64,000 nucleotides of DNA from Tubiluchus corallicola (taxonomy: Eukaryota > Priapulida > Priapulimorpha > Priapulimorphida > Tubiluchidae), in contig JAQGDQ010000500.1 of the NCBI GenBank assembly GCA_030141605.1, positions 78,307-142,306 of the forward strand, read 5' to 3'. Shown here piece after piece: positions 32,801 through 45,856 of this stretch. A program made the translations under genes and the position numbers. Position 1 is the stretch's first letter. Each line of letters opens with the position of its first letter. The notes below the pieces were generated by a model, which saw only the letters and a list, made by a program, of their open reading frames with translations, was not told the origin of the DNA and did not search any database.

Positions 32801-35800
32801 GGCACTTTTTTGCATCACATCACATCAGATTGCATGACTTCACTTCACATCACTTCACATCACTTTACATCACATCACATCACATTGCATCATATTATAT
32901 TACATAATATTATTTAGTACCAGCCTAGTATTTTCGCTACTAATTCCACTTCCCTTCTCACTGTCTTTGTGTCTCCTCTAGAAACTCTTTAGCCATTGCT
33001 CATGAGACTAGACCTGAAACAAGATTACACTGTGATTATTCAGCTATTTTGCTTTTCTCTGGACGCTTTTTTCTTTTCCTTTTGTATTTATTTTCTTTAT
33101 TTATCCTAATTCATATTTTAGCAAGGGGTATTTGATTTAGTTTTCATTATTTATTCACTTAATTGTAACTTAATTAATTCTTTCATATCTGACTTTTGTG
33201 TATAATATAGTAACTGTTGTGTAGAAACGTTATCTCTGACGTGTATCTAGGAAATATTTGAAAATGTGTTTGTGAACTAATTTAAAGTCATAATTATAAT
33301 AGTTCCAGCAACTATCAGTATGCTGCTGAATGATGTGCCACATGTGAAACCCTCCATTACAGTTGAAGTAGAAGACATCTCTAATCAGCTCAAATGTGAA
33401 GCCATAAGCAACTGCAAAGTTCTGCCAACCATAAGTTGGTTTATTGGTAATATCTTTCTAATTATTATTTACTTTAATGATCTATGTAACTTAATCTGTT
33501 TCGATATAAATTAATCATATAATATCATCATCTTCATCATCACCACCTGACTAAGTTACTGCCTACATCAACACACACACCATGCCAGCTTTTATCCAAT
33601 CCTTGTCACCAGAACCACCACTACTACAGTAGCCTTTACTTAAACTATATTAAAATATTTTTAAATAGATTATTGTTGACATAAAGAAAATATTAGGTGT
33701 GCGTTCGGTGCATTAAGTCAAAAACCTATTTATACTCCACATATTTTCTTGTTATCATCAGGTTATAATTTATATTACATGCAGGTTCAGCTCCTGTCAA
33801 CTCTCATTCAGAAACTATGCTGGATCTAAACACCAATTTTACTAATGTTGTGAGCACAATGGATGATTATTCATTTAAACCTGAAGACAATGGAAAGCAG
33901 CTGACCTGTCAGGTTTTTATACATGACATTTTGTCAAAACAGTTTATTAACAAGACACTAAATGTACAATGTAAGTTGAATTTTTATTTATCTATCTTAC
34001 TGCTAGATGTAAGTAAAATTTTCAGACAGAGTGTCCATGTTACAACAACCACATTAGGAACACGTTTTAAACACTGTGTATTGAAGAAGTGTATGTAGCA
34101 TGCTGCAAATGACCTTGATGGGTCTGGGTCTTTTAGGATGAAAAAGTGAAGTAAAATTGAACAATAAATAAAAGTAACATTAAAATCAAAATTATTGTTA
34201 ATGATGTTGCAAATCCACAATTTTTTAGTTTTGATGCCCAGGCTTTTCTTTTTTCTTTGACTATCTTTCTCTTTACCCTCTTTCCCTGTATCTCTCCTTC
34301 TGTCTTGTCTTGCATCCTGCTATATAAGGAGATACGTTTTTGATACAGATATCAAATCAGTTACCGTGAAATTGCCTAACGGAGATGATACTAAGATTAC
34401 AGTTGGCAGTGGCTTTGAGCTGATTTGTGATGCAAGTGGAAACCCAGAACCTTCTTATCAGTGGAGTGGTCCTAATTTGTCAAGTGGAAACACCGGCAAA
34501 AAAGTTACGAAGAAAAAAGCTGAATTAGTTGATGGAGGGACCTACACTTGTACAGCTAGGAATGTTGTTGGAGAGAGAAAAGGCAGCTTAACTATAAAAA
34601 TTGTAAAAGAGGGTGACAAGGAAGAAAGCGGTGATAAAGAAAATGGTGGTGGGGGATCTGGAGATGGGGATAATGGTAAGTGCATTGATTAAGAACCTAA
34701 GAGAATTAACCTTGCAAAAAAACAAAAATGGTTGTTAGTTATGAAATAGTTTTGTTTCTGTTACCGGAGTGTCGTACATTTTCATTTGCGATTGATGATT
34801 GAAAGTAGTACTACCAATAATTAAACATGTGCTGGCACCTACATTTAAGATTGTTCACTATTGTAGCTTAATTTAAGTTTAATGAAGAGTGATAGAGTGA
34901 GATTGAATTATTTTATATTAATTAATTAATTAATTATGCACATCATGTGATCAATAAGCTCAACAAATTGTTTAACATTAAGTCCGTGCTTATACAATGT
35001 TGTAATATTAAGCACACTTGTTGTAATTAATGGTCAATGACATCAGCTGCCCTTTTTCCTAGAATCAATGTTAACAGCTGCGTCAGGGCAATGATTTCCT
35101 AGAAAGAGCAATGACCAGCTGCACACAGTTCTTAGAAACTGTTACAGGGCAATGAATCACTGTGCTCATTTCCCTATTTCCTGGAAACAGTAATGACCAG
35201 ATGTGCTCATTTCACTATTTCCTGGAAACAGTAATGACCAGATGTGCTCATTTCCCTATTTCCTGGTAACAGTAATGACCAGATGTGCTCATTTCCCTAT
35301 TTCCTGGATACACTTATGACCAGATGTGCTCATTTCCGTATGTCCTGGATACAGTTATGACCAGATGTGCTCATTTCCGTAATTCCTGGAAACAGTAATG
35401 ACCAGATGTGCTCATTTCCCTACTTCCTGGTAACAGTAATGACCAGATGTGCTCATTTCCCTATTTCCTGGATACAGTTATGACCAGATGTGCTCATTTC
35501 CGTAATTCCTGGTAACAGTAATGACCAGATGTGCTCATTTCTCTACTTCCTGAAAACAGCAATAACCAGATGTGCTCATTTCTCTACTTCCTGAAAACAG
35601 CAATAACCAGATGTGCTCATTTCTCTACTTCCTGGATACAGTAATGACCAGATGTGCTATTTCCTTATTTTCTGGATACAGCAATGACCGGTTGTGCTGA
35701 CTTCCTTGAAATAGCCATTAACACCTGCATCCAGTTCTTGGAAATAGTCGCATAAGGGCAACGACTCACTTCTAGGAAACACCCTAGCAGCTGCATAGTC

Positions 35801-36328
35801 CTGCCTATACAGCCAATCAGCAACAAAATGCTCTGACCAATAAGACTCAAGCTGACCACTGACCAGAACTTGGTTGACAGTATTCCTTTCAGATTATTAC
35901 AAATTTTTTAAATTTTTTTAATCAAAGAGAGAACGAATGATGTTACGTAAAGTATTTCAAAGAATTTTTTGATAGATCATGACCGTAATAATATGTTGAT
36001 AATGCAAAGAATTTTAACCTTGTAATTAAAATTAGCTTCGATGTATATTGATTATTAATGGTGTACTTGTCCTGGGACTTACATTTTAAGTTTATTGATT
36101 CTAGCCCTATGCATTTGGGAGTTAAGAAGAATTAAATAGTTGAAAATTGAATGCCTAACATCATGATGAAAAACCAGCATAAGGGCTGCAGCTCCTACAT
36201 CTATGACTTTAGTCACAAGCATTAACATTCTTGATTTTGTTTCAGGGCAAAATGGTTGCAATTTTCCGAGAGAGAACTTGTTTGGACACGTTGTTATTCT
36301 CACCGTTATTGTTTATTTTGTTAGATGA
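29860..36328 (+). CDS. three-Ig-domain GPI-anchored surface protein, copy 1 (six exons, 373 aa)
   Basis: Exons 29860-29911, 31402-31731, 33303-33446, 33785-33970, 34349-34675 and 36246-36328; 1122 nt in all. Every internal boundary is phase 1 with GT-AG ends. Exon 1: signal peptide (MRSYHTLLHLIVFLFIN). Exon 2: a V/I-type Ig domain (Cys in VVVQCVV, Trp in FFWLLND, Cys in DGSYHCRV). Exons 3 and 4 share the second domain (LKCEA, ISWFI, LTCQV). Exon 5: an I-set domain (FELICDA, YQWSG, GGTYTCTA) followed by an acidic Gly-rich linker. Exon 6: NGCNFP then a hydrophobic end (HVVILTVIVYFVR), fitting a GPI-attachment signal. Several N-glycosylation sites (NYT, NWS, NVT, NFT, NKT). Three Ig domains plus GPI is the plan of lachesin/IgLON adhesion proteins, but close kinship is not evident. 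The exon 3 acceptor is ambiguous (33303 or 33309, both in frame). TTTTAG at about 29820 may end a 5'UTR intron. Confidence 0.85.
30869..31255 (+). mobile_element. LTR-like promoter element in intron 1, unit 1
   Basis: Starts near TGTGATGAAATAGTG. It has TATAAAAA at 31009-31016, a TCAGT initiator-like site about 36 bp below, AATAAA near 31121, and then a stem formed by GGCATCGACCTAC (31169-31181) and GTAGGTCGCGGTGCC (31201-31215). The order upstream part / TATA / AATAAA resembles an LTR, but clean ends are not visible. Being on the gene's strand above exon 2, it could start transcripts within intron 1. Confidence 0.4.
32480..32810 (+). pseudogene. Ty3/gypsy-like reverse-transcriptase fragment, unit 1
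   Basis: Frame 32533 reads VLIYLDNIIVYG and then a stop. The catalytic YLDD motif of Ty3/gypsy RT is altered to YLDN. Downstream blocks read EALVHLEKAELK, stop, then KKCLLTQKEVTYL and NWPQHQN. The order matches the RT thumb-side region of that group. Stops and lost blocks show it is dead. It lies in intron 2. A sister copy lies in unit 3; unit 2 has none. Confidence 0.7.
32811..32910. repeat. CATCA-type microsatellite, unit 1
   Basis: CATCACATCA/CACTTCACAT repeats immediately after the RT fragment. The corresponding run in unit 3 (about 48835-48960) is longer. Confidence 0.85.
35162..35700. repeat. 41-bp minisatellite in intron 5, unit 1
   Basis: About 13 copies of a 41-bp unit (phrases CTCATTTCCCTATTTCCTGG and CAGTAATGACCAGATGTG). 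It shares origin with the arrays at 42292 and 51211. Confidence 0.9.
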
Positions 36329-37159
36329 GTCAGAATTTATGCTTAAACTAAAATGTATGTGATTTTAAAACTTTTGTGTATTGTGTAAATAATGTTATCA
36401 TTGTATGGAAATAGTTGCCCTGTGTCTGTACAAAATAGGCCTATCTTACCTTAGTCAGTTTAAGTCTGAGGTTAAATTATAATAACATATAGTTGTGGTT
36501 TCTTTCGTCAATGTCCAGCCAAACAAAATTTATTAACTTGTTTGTAGCTGTTGTTGTACTCTCTAAATTTTTGTTTACAGTAAAAAATTTAGTTTCTGAA
36601 CTTATGTGCACATTTCAAAGTAGATTAAATTTAATGAGTTTTAGTTTTATTACATGTGTATTTTGATGGAACATTTTAATGTGATTTTATGTTTTTGAAT
36701 CATGATTATAAGAATTGGGTGCAAAGATCATCATTTTAATGATGGCTGTTACAGGATGAACAGTGATGAACTAAAGTAGTGTATTATAGTTGTACAGAAA
36801 ATTAATATCTGAAAGAAAAGTTTCTACTGAATATGGTACCCACACGTAGCTATAAAACAATAACATATATATCTAAGGTTTTTTCCCTGAGCAACGAATA
36901 TTACTTTCGTTACTTTGACAAAGGTTTACAACACACCGTCATGCCCTTCTAAACAAAGTAAAATCATGTCACACAAAATAAATGAGAAATTACTTAAATT
37001 ATAGCGGTTTCGGCAGTAAAGCAGCATAACATGTTCATCCTCTTTGTACACGGTTTTTTGTTTATAAAGTGCACATTTGAAGCAAGGTGGCAGTAGTGCT
37101 GCACAAAGTTGATAATCTCTACTATGCGATGGCCTCTTCAGTCGTTTAACTATTAATTA

Positions 37160-37380
37160 CTTTTTGCAAATTTACTGTGAGTTGTTGACACATTTCAATC
37201 GATGATTGCAGAGACCTATGCAAACAGAGCAAGATCTTCCAAGGTTAGTGCACTGAAATGCTGAAGCATCTTTAGTACAATTCTTCCTTCTTTGACGCTT
37301 CTCTTCCCATAGTAGCTGAAGCCTATCTTCGTTGTGCTTCACCCCATCAAACAGTGGCATCTGCCAAGTTTCCCTGTCTG
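37160..37380 (-). pseudogene. LINE-like C-terminal fragment, unit 2
   Basis: Counterpart of the fragment at 28075 with scattered substitutions (for example SCSVCIGLCNHRLKC). Its frame is shorter at the N-terminal side. Confidence 0.5.
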
Positions 37381-38910
37381 AAGTTGCTGTTTCCAGTTTT
37401 TGGCAATTACGTACAATGAACGAGAGTAAAGTTTTATTTAGTATGACTTAAGACATCTGATATGGTGGTCTCATTGATAGGCTTCCTTATTTCGGTTCAA
37501 TTTCTGTTGCAATCTTTTTTATAACAATTTGAAATAATAATAATTCAAACATGCTAAAATAAACAATCTACAGTTTCTACAATCATCACAATTTTAATTA
37601 AAAAACAAATTTTCTGGAAAACTTTACATGCAGTTTAATTCCATGTAAAGCTTGATGCTGTTTGACTTCCATCACTAAGAACGCACAAGATCTATTCAGT
37701 ATTAAACTGCTTCTGCCCTCTGGATGCTCTGGAAACAATTTCTGTTTTCTGTCCTGTTTTTCGTTTTTTTCCCTCTATTTATCTTGTTTAACCTGTGCAC
37801 ACTTGTTTATCTGTTTGTTTTAGTTCTCATTTATTTAGCTGTTTTTTTCATTTGTGGCTGACTTATTGGTAACAATTGTGCACATTTCTGACATGTATCT
37901 GGAAAAGAACCGGAAATGTTTGTCTATGCACACATTCAATTTGGCCATAATAATGCGGTTCAATATTCCAACGAAGTGAACAAAAATGTAAACCCAAGCG
38001 TCAAAAATAATGGAATTGTAGTTTAAAAAGTTGAACAAACGTGGAAATATGTCTTTATATACAGTGTGTAAAAATTTGATCTGATGCCATTTGAAACTTT
38101 ACGAATGCAGTGCTTTGTTGAAACTATCATAAAAGATTTTGAAATTTGGTGAGTAGGTTATAATGTAATTTTACATTTTGTTAATATAAGTCACCTTAGA
38201 GATAAGTATACATGTAACTCTTGGTTTAGAATATTGTCATTGTAGCATTAAGTTTTGTTGAAACTGAAATACTGTAAAACATTCTAAAATGTGGAGACTA
38301 AAGTATAATTATACATTTCATATTTTTTTAAATGTAAACATCCCTAAAGATGGGCATATTATTTAACTCTCCGTTCAGAATATTGATATTGTGTGAGTCG
38401 TCAGAATTGAGATGAAACTGAAATACAGAAATGATGGCCAGTTTCTCCTGGTGATTTCCCACATTGTCTGGAGAAAAAGTCAAATAGCAGATGACAAATC
38501 GCCGTGCTTGTAAATTCGGATAATACGTCTAGCTTGTCAACAGTTATGCGTGAGATACTTTCCAAAAAAATAACTAAACTTCAGATGCCGATCATAAATT
38601 CGATGATCATGATTACGTGTTCAAAAGTTGTGACAAAATAATATTGTAAATAATATAATAGATTTAATATTGTAAATACAAGAACACAGATTAGAATGTC
38701 GTAATAATTATTATGACAAAAGATTAGTATAATGTTCACATCTTGATTAATATGCTTTTAGATCATTCCTGTAATAAAGTCGCATGTTAAGTATTGCAAG
38801 TATTGCGTGGGCGTGATGGCGGTCTTAGTATTTAATTATAATATTATAATCACAAGGTTTTTATTATTTTAGCAACCAAAACTTAGAGAGATATTAGTTG
38901 AATATTCAAA

Positions 38911-41900
38911 ATGAGGTCATACTATACACTGCTGCATTTGATTGTTTTCCTGTTCATTAACTGTAAGTAAAAACAAAAAATTATTTCTTAATGTCAGAGA
39001 TACTTTTACTCTATAGTAATGCAAAGAACAACTAGTTACATTATTTCCCAGTTTCTCAGAAACATTGTATTTCCACTAGGGGGCAAAAACCAAAAAATGG
39101 GGGTCGGGAACAGAAATGCATCGAGTGTCTACGAATACTACCATGTAGAACATCAAATAAAAGGTCTCGATGAGGCGAATCGAATGGCATCGGTTACAGT
39201 GTGAATCGTTAACCTGTGACCCAGTTAGGGGCAAAATAGGGGTCGAGGAGACAAATGACTCCAGGGTCTACCAAAAGCAGGTTGTTGTATATCAAATGAA
39301 AAACCTCAATGAGACAAACTGAATGATATAAGTTATGGCAAGATTTTTGATCTTTGACCCGTGGGTGGATGGGCTGAACAGTTAAATGCTGAGGCTTCAT
39401 TGTGAAATACACTTTCCATGTATTCAAGCAATTCAATAAAAGAATAGAGCATTTTTAAAAAAGGCTGTCATCTCTTCATTTTTAAAGCTGAATTTTACAA
39501 CTATTGTTTGCAAAATGTTCAGTTTCTGACCCGGTCAGAAACATTGTTAGCTGGTTTATTTCCTTTTTATAACGAAAAGTCCTGTTATATAATTCATGTT
39601 ACCACAGAAATGTTCCTAGTAGATTAAATACGGTCATTAGGTGAACCTTGCCTTAGTCCCTTACCTTATCTTAGCTGTGACTGTCTCTAACTTAATCACG
39701 TTTGTCAGCTTGAGACTTGATGTTAACATGAGCTTTAATACATATAAGTTAAAATTTCCAAACCTGTGATTACTTGGTTAAATTCTTGATTTGCAGGTGT
39801 GCAGGATGAAACACAAGCAACATCTTTTTTACAAGAACCCGAGGATGTTGTTGCTCTTCCTGGAGGTGAAGTTCAGCTAGCATGTGTGCTAGAAAGTGAT
39901 TCTATCCAACCTGGTTTCAGTGTTACCTGGTTTCTTAATGATGAACAGCAAGTCATAGATCGTGTAAACTTCATGTTTGTTGACAGTGATCCTGGTGCCA
40001 GTGGAGACCTTAGTATAAAAGTTCTGAATATAAATGTAAATCAACGGGATGGGACCTATTACTGCAGGTATAGCGAATATACTGGAAAATTTGAAAACTC
40101 ACGTAAAGTAGAAGTTACTGTTGTTGGTAAGTATGTAAGACATTCTTAGTTACTTTTAATACTTTTGCTCAGTATTTTATTCAGGGCTTCTGATCTTTTG
40201 TGATCATGGAAAATGGACAGAATTCACATGGGCAACTGAAACAGCTGCGAAAAACAGAATTAGTCTAATTTAGTTTTCATTATTTATTCACTTAATTGTT
40301 GCTTAATTAATTCATTCATATCTGACTTAGTGTGTATAATATAGTAACTGTTGTGTAGAAACGTTATCTCTGACGTGTATCTAGGAAATATTTGAAAATG
40401 TGTTTATGAACTAATTTAAAGTCGTAATTATAATAGTTCCAGCAACTATCAGTATGCTGCTGAATGATGTGCCACATGTGAAACACTCGATTACAGTTGA
40501 AGTAGAAGACATCTGTAATCAGCTCAAATGTGAAGCCATAAGCAACTGCAAAGTTCTGCCAACCATAAGTTGGTTTATTGGTAATATCTTTCTAATTATT
40601 ATATACTTTAATGATCTATGTAACTTAATCTGTTTTGATATAAATTAATCATATCATATCATCATCTTCATCATCACCACCTGACTAAGTTACTGCTTAC
40701 ATCAACACACATGCCATGCCAGCTTTTATCATATCCTTGTCACCAGCACCACCTTACTACAGTAGCCCTTACTTAAACTATATTAAAATATTTTTAAATA
40801 GATTATCATTGACATAAAGGAAATATTAAGTGTACATTAGGTGCATTAAATCAAAAACCTATTTATACGCCACATATTTTCTTGTTATCATCAGGTTATA
40901 ATTTATATTACATGCAGGTTCAGCTCCTGTCAACTCTCGTTCAGAAACTATGCTGGATCTAAACACTAATTTTACTAATGTTGTGAGCACATTGGATGAT
41001 TATTCATTTAAACCTGAAGACAATGGAAAACAGCTGACCTGTCAGGTTTTTATACATGACATTTTGTCAAAACAATTTATTTACAGGACACTAAATGTAC
41101 AATGTAAGTTAAATTTTTATTAATCTATGTTACTGCTAGATGTAAGTAAAATTTTCAGACCGAGTGTTCATGTTACAACCACCACATAAGGAACACGTTT
41201 TAAACACTGTGTATTGAAGAAGTGTATGTAGCATGCTGCAAATGACCTTGATGGGTCTGGGTCTTTTAGAGTGAAAAAGTGAAGTAAAATTGAACAGTAA
41301 ATAAAAGTAACATTAAAATCAAAATTATTGTTAATGATGTTACAAATCCACAATTTTTTAGTTTTGATGTCCAGGCTTTTCTTTTTTTCTTTGACTCTCT
41401 TTCTATTTATCCTCTTTCCCTGTATCTCTCCTTCTGTCTTGTCTTGCATTCCTGCTATATATAAGGAGATACGTTTTTGATACAGATATTACATCTGTTA
41501 CCGTGAAATTGCCCAATGGAGATGATACTAAGATTACAGTTGGCAGTGGCTTTGAGCTGATTTGTGATGCAAATGGGAACCCAGAACCTTCTTATCAGTG
41601 GAGTGGTCCTAATTTGTCAAGTGGAAACACCGGCAAAAAAGTTACGAAGAAAAATGTGGAATTAGTTGACGGAGGGACATACACTTGTACAGCTAGGAAT
41701 GTTGTTGGAGAGAGAAAGGGCAGCTTAACTATAAAAATTGTAAAAGAGGGTGACAAGGAAGAAAGCGGTGATAAAGAAAATGGTGGTGGGGGATCTGGAG
41801 ATGGGGATAATGGTAAGTGCATTGATTAAGAACCTAAGAGAATTAACCTTGCAAAAACACAGAAGTGGTTGTTAGTTATGCAATAGTTTTGTTTCTGTTA

Positions 41901-43240
41901 CCGGAGTGTCGTACATTTTCATTTGCGATTGATAACTGAAAGTACTACTACCAATAATTAAACATGTGCTGGCACCTACATTTAAGATTGTTCATTTTTG
42001 TAGCTTAATTTAAGTTTAATGAAGAGTGATAGAGTGAGATTGAATTATTTTATATTAATTAATTAATTATGCACATCATATAATCAATAAGCTCAACAAA
42101 TTGTTTAACATTAAGTCCATTTTTATACAATGTTGTAATATTAAGCTCACTTGTTGTAATTAATGGTCAATGATATCAGCTGCCCTTTTTCCTAGAATCA
42201 ATGTTAACAGCTGCGTCAGGGCAACGGCTTTCTAGAAAGAGCAATGACCAGCTGCACACAGTTCTTAGAAACTGTTACAGGGCAATGAATCACTGTACTC
42301 ATTTCCGTATGTCCTGGATACAGCAATGACCAGATGTGCTCATTTCCCTACTTCCTGGTAACAGTAATGACCAGATGTGCTCATTTCCCTATTTCCTGGA
42401 TACAGGTATGGCCAGATGTGCTCATTTCCCTACTTCCTGGAAACAGTAATGACCAGATGTGCTCATTTCCCTATTTCCTGGATACAGTTATGACCAGATG
42501 TGCTCATTTCCGTATGTCCTAGAAACAGCAATGACCAGTTGTGCTCATTTCCCTATTTCCTGGATATAGTTACGACCAGATGTGTTCATTTCCCTATTTC
42601 GTGGTTACAGCAACGACCAGTTGTGCTTACTTCCTAGAAATAGCCATTAACACCTGCATCCAGTTCTTGGAAACCGTCGCATCAGGACAAAGACTCACTC
42701 CTAGGAAACACCCTAGCAGCTGCATAGTCCTGCCTATACAGCCAATCAGCAACAAAATGCTCTGACCAATAAGACTCAAGCTGACCACTGACCAGAACTT
42801 GGTTGACAGTATTCCTTTCAGGTTATTACAATTTTTTAATTTTTTTAATCAAAGAGAGAACGAATGATGTTACGTAAAGTATTTCTAAGAATTTTTTGAT
42901 AAATCATAACCATTATACTATGTTGATAATGCAGAGAATTAATTAGCTTCAATGTATATTGATTATTAATGGTGTACTTGTCCTGGGACCTACATTTTAA
43001 GTTTATTGATTCTAGCCCTTTGCATTTGGGAGTTAAGAAGAATTAAATAGTTGAAAATTGAATGCCTAACATCAATGATGAAAAACCAGCATAAGGCCTG
43101 TAGCTCCTACATCTGTGAGTTTAGTTACAAGCATTAATGTTCTTGATTTTGTTCCAGGACAAAATGGTTGCAATTTTCCGAGAAAGACCTTGTTTGGACA
43201 CGTTGTTATTCTCACTGTTATTGTTCATTTTATTAGATGA
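38911..43240 (+). CDS. three-Ig-domain GPI-anchored surface protein, copy 2 with divergent distal domain (six exons, 373 aa)
   Basis: Exons 38911-38962, 39797-40126, 40437-40580, 40918-41103, 41486-41812 and 43158-43240; 1122 nt, exactly the exon lengths and phases of copy 1. Exons 1 and 3-6 are near-identical to copy 1 (domain 2 differs at a few positions, such as VKHS for VKPS and EDIC for EDIS). Exon 2 is strongly diverged while keeping Ig landmarks: QEPEDVVALPG, Cys in QLACVLE, Trp in VTWFLND, Cys in DGTYYCRY and the closing VTVV. Relative to copy 1 only scattered positions match. Intron 1 (834 bp) and intron 2 (310 bp) are much shorter and lack the retroelement pieces of copies 1 and 3. 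The unpaired extra Cys in EDIC is unusual for the family. Surface exposure and GPI anchoring are inferred from the signal peptide and the C-terminal hydrophobic tail. Confidence 0.85.
39076..40271 (+). other. alternative distal-domain cassette of unit 2
   Basis: Similarity to unit 1 stops after AGAAACATTGTATTTC (39075; about 30023 in unit 1) and resumes at TAGTTTTCATTATTTATTCA (about 40272; about 33140 in unit 1). The 1.2-kb unit 2 segment thus stands in place of a 3.1-kb unit 1 segment. It contains exon 2, and near its start a degenerate repeated phrase (GGGGCAAAA...GGGGTCG, at about 39080 and 39229). Confidence 0.75.
42292..42630. repeat. 41-bp minisatellite in intron 5, unit 2
   Basis: About 8 copies of the unit found at 35162, so copy number differs between paralogs. 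Confidence 0.9.
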
Positions 43241-44064
43241 GTCAGAATTTATGCTTAAACTAAAATGTATGTGATTTTAAAACTTTTGTGTATTGTGTAA
43301 ATATTTTTATCATTGTATGGAAATAGTTGCCCTGAGTCTGTACAAAATAGGCCTATCTTACCTTAGTCAGTTTAAGTCTGAGGTTAAATTATAATAAGAT
43401 ATAGTTGCAGTTTCTTCCATCAATGTCCAGCCAAACAAAATTTATTAACTTGTTTGTAGCTGTTGTTGTACTCTCTAAATTTTTGTTTACAGTAAATTTA
43501 GTTTCTGAACTTATGTGCACATTTCAAAGTAGATTAAATTTAATGAATTTTAGTTTTATTACATGTGTATTTTGATGGAACATTTTAATGTGATTTTATG
43601 TTTTTGAATCATGATTATGAGAATTCGGTGCAAAGATCATCATTTTAACGATGGCTGTTAGAGGATGAACAGTGATGAACTAAAGTGTTGTTTTATAGTT
43701 GTGCAGAAAATTAATACCTGAAAGAAAATTTTCTACTGCGTATGCTACCTACACGTAGCTAAAACAATAACATATATATCTAAGATTTTTTCACTGAGCA
43801 ACGAATGTTACTTTCATTACTTTGACAAAGGTTTACGACACACCCTCATGTGCTTCTAAACGAACTAAGATCATGTCACACAAAATAAATGAGAAATTAC
43901 TTAAATGGTAGCGGTTTCGACAGTAAAGCAGCATAACATGTTCGTCCTCTTTGTACACGGTTTTTTGTTTATAAAGTGACATTTGAAGCAAGGTGGCAGT
44001 AGTGCTGCACAAAGTTGATAATCTTTACTATGCGATGGCCTCTTCAGTTGTTTAACTATTAATT

Positions 44065-44290
44065 AGTTTTTGCAAATTTACTGTGAGTTGTTGACACATT
44101 TCAGTCGATGATTGCAGAGACCTACGCGAACAGAACAAGATCTTCCAAGGTTAGTGCACTGAAATGCTGAAGCATCTTTGGTACGATTCTTTCTTCTTTG
44201 ACGCTTCTCTTCCCATAGTAGCTGAAGCCTATCTTCATTGTGCTTCACCACATCAAACAATGGCTTCCGCCAAGTTTCCCCGTCTGAAGT
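44065..44290 (-). pseudogene. LINE-like C-terminal fragment, unit 3
   Basis: Counterpart of the fragments at 28075 and 37160, with the conserved SCSVRVGLCNHRLKC end. The frame is interrupted at the N-terminal side. Confidence 0.5.
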
Positions 44291-45856
44291 TGCTGCTTCC
44301 AGTTTTTGGCAATTACGTACAATGAACGAGAGTAAAGTTTTATTTAGTATGACTTAAGACATCTGATATGGTGGTTCCATTGATAGGCTTCCTTGTTTCG
44401 GTTTAGTTACTGTTACTTTCTACAATCATTACAGTTTTAATTAGACAAAATCAGACAATTAAAAAAATTAGTTCTCATTATCTATTTAGCTGTTTTTTAT
44501 TTATTCATTTGTGTCTGACTTACTAGTAACAATTGTTCACATTTCTGACATGTGTCTGGAAAAGAATCGGAAATGTTTGTCTATGCACACATTCAATTTG
44601 GCCATAATAATGCGGTTCAATATTCCAACGAAGTGAACAAAAATGTAAAACCAAGCGTCAAAAATAATGGAATTGTAGTTTAAAAAGTTGAACAAACCTG
44701 GAAATATGTCTTTATATACAGTGTGTAGAAATCAGAGCTGATGGTATTGAAACTTTACAAATGCGGTGCTTTATTGAAACTATCATAAAATATTTTGAAA
44801 TCTGGTGAGTAGGTTATAATGTAATTTTACATTTTGTTAATATAAGTCACCTTAGAGATAAGTATACATTTATCGCTTAGTTTAGAATACTATTATTGTA
44901 GCATTAAGTTTTATTGAAACTGAAATACTATAAAACATTTTAAAATGTGGAGACTAAATTATAATTATAAATTTTTTATTTTTTTAAATGTAAACATCCC
45001 TAAAGATAGGCATATTGTTTAACTCTCGGTTTAGAATATTGATATTGTGTGAGTCGTCACAATTAAAATGAAACTGAAATAACAGAACAGATGGCCCAGT
45101 TTATCCTGGTGATTTCCCACATTGCCTGGAGCAAAAAGTGAAAAAATAGCAGATGACAATTCGCCGTGCTTGTAAATTCGGATAATACGTCTTGCTTGAC
45201 AACAGTTACGCGTGAGATACTTTCGAAAAATAATAATTAAGCTTCAGATGCCGACCATAAAATCGATGATCATGACTACGTGTTCAAAAGTTGTGACAAA
45301 ATAAAAATTACTTTGTCAAGGTGGTCACTGGATGTGTTGTAGTGGCAATGAATGAAACAAACAGAAAATTTATTCCTGTTCATTAACTGAAATCAGGCTG
45401 TTTCCGAATTTCGGTGCATCCCTCCTATGTTTAGATTTCTAGTAACCAGAGAGCTCTGGGGTAGTTTTTTTGTTTTTAATTTGTGCCAAGACGTGACTGG
45501 AAATAATTTTGTTGATCCAATTCAAAAGTGCTCATATCAGTTGGAAGAATGTAAATTTGATTGTGTTTATCGCAAAAATTTACATTTTTTCTGTGTAGAT
45601 TTAATACTATAAAAACAAGAAAACAGATTAGAATGTCGTGATAATTATTATGACAAAAGGATAGTATAAAAACTATAATGTTCACATCTCGATTAATATG
45701 CTTTTAGATCATTCCTGTAATAAAGTCGCATGTTACGTATTGCAAGTATTGCGTGGCTGTGATGGCGGTCTTAGTATTTAATTATAATATTGTAATCACA
45801 AGGTTTTTATTATTTTAGCAACCAAAACTTATTGAGATATTAGTTGAATATTCAAA

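Noticed and set aside
41595-41822. Minus-strand frame MHLPLSPSPDPPPP (also at 50516)
   Set aside because: Antisense of Ig exon 5, including its Gly-rich linker.
42334-42765. Plus-strand frames MCSFPYFLVTV and MLISLFPGY
   Set aside because: Translations of the 41-bp intronic minisatellite.
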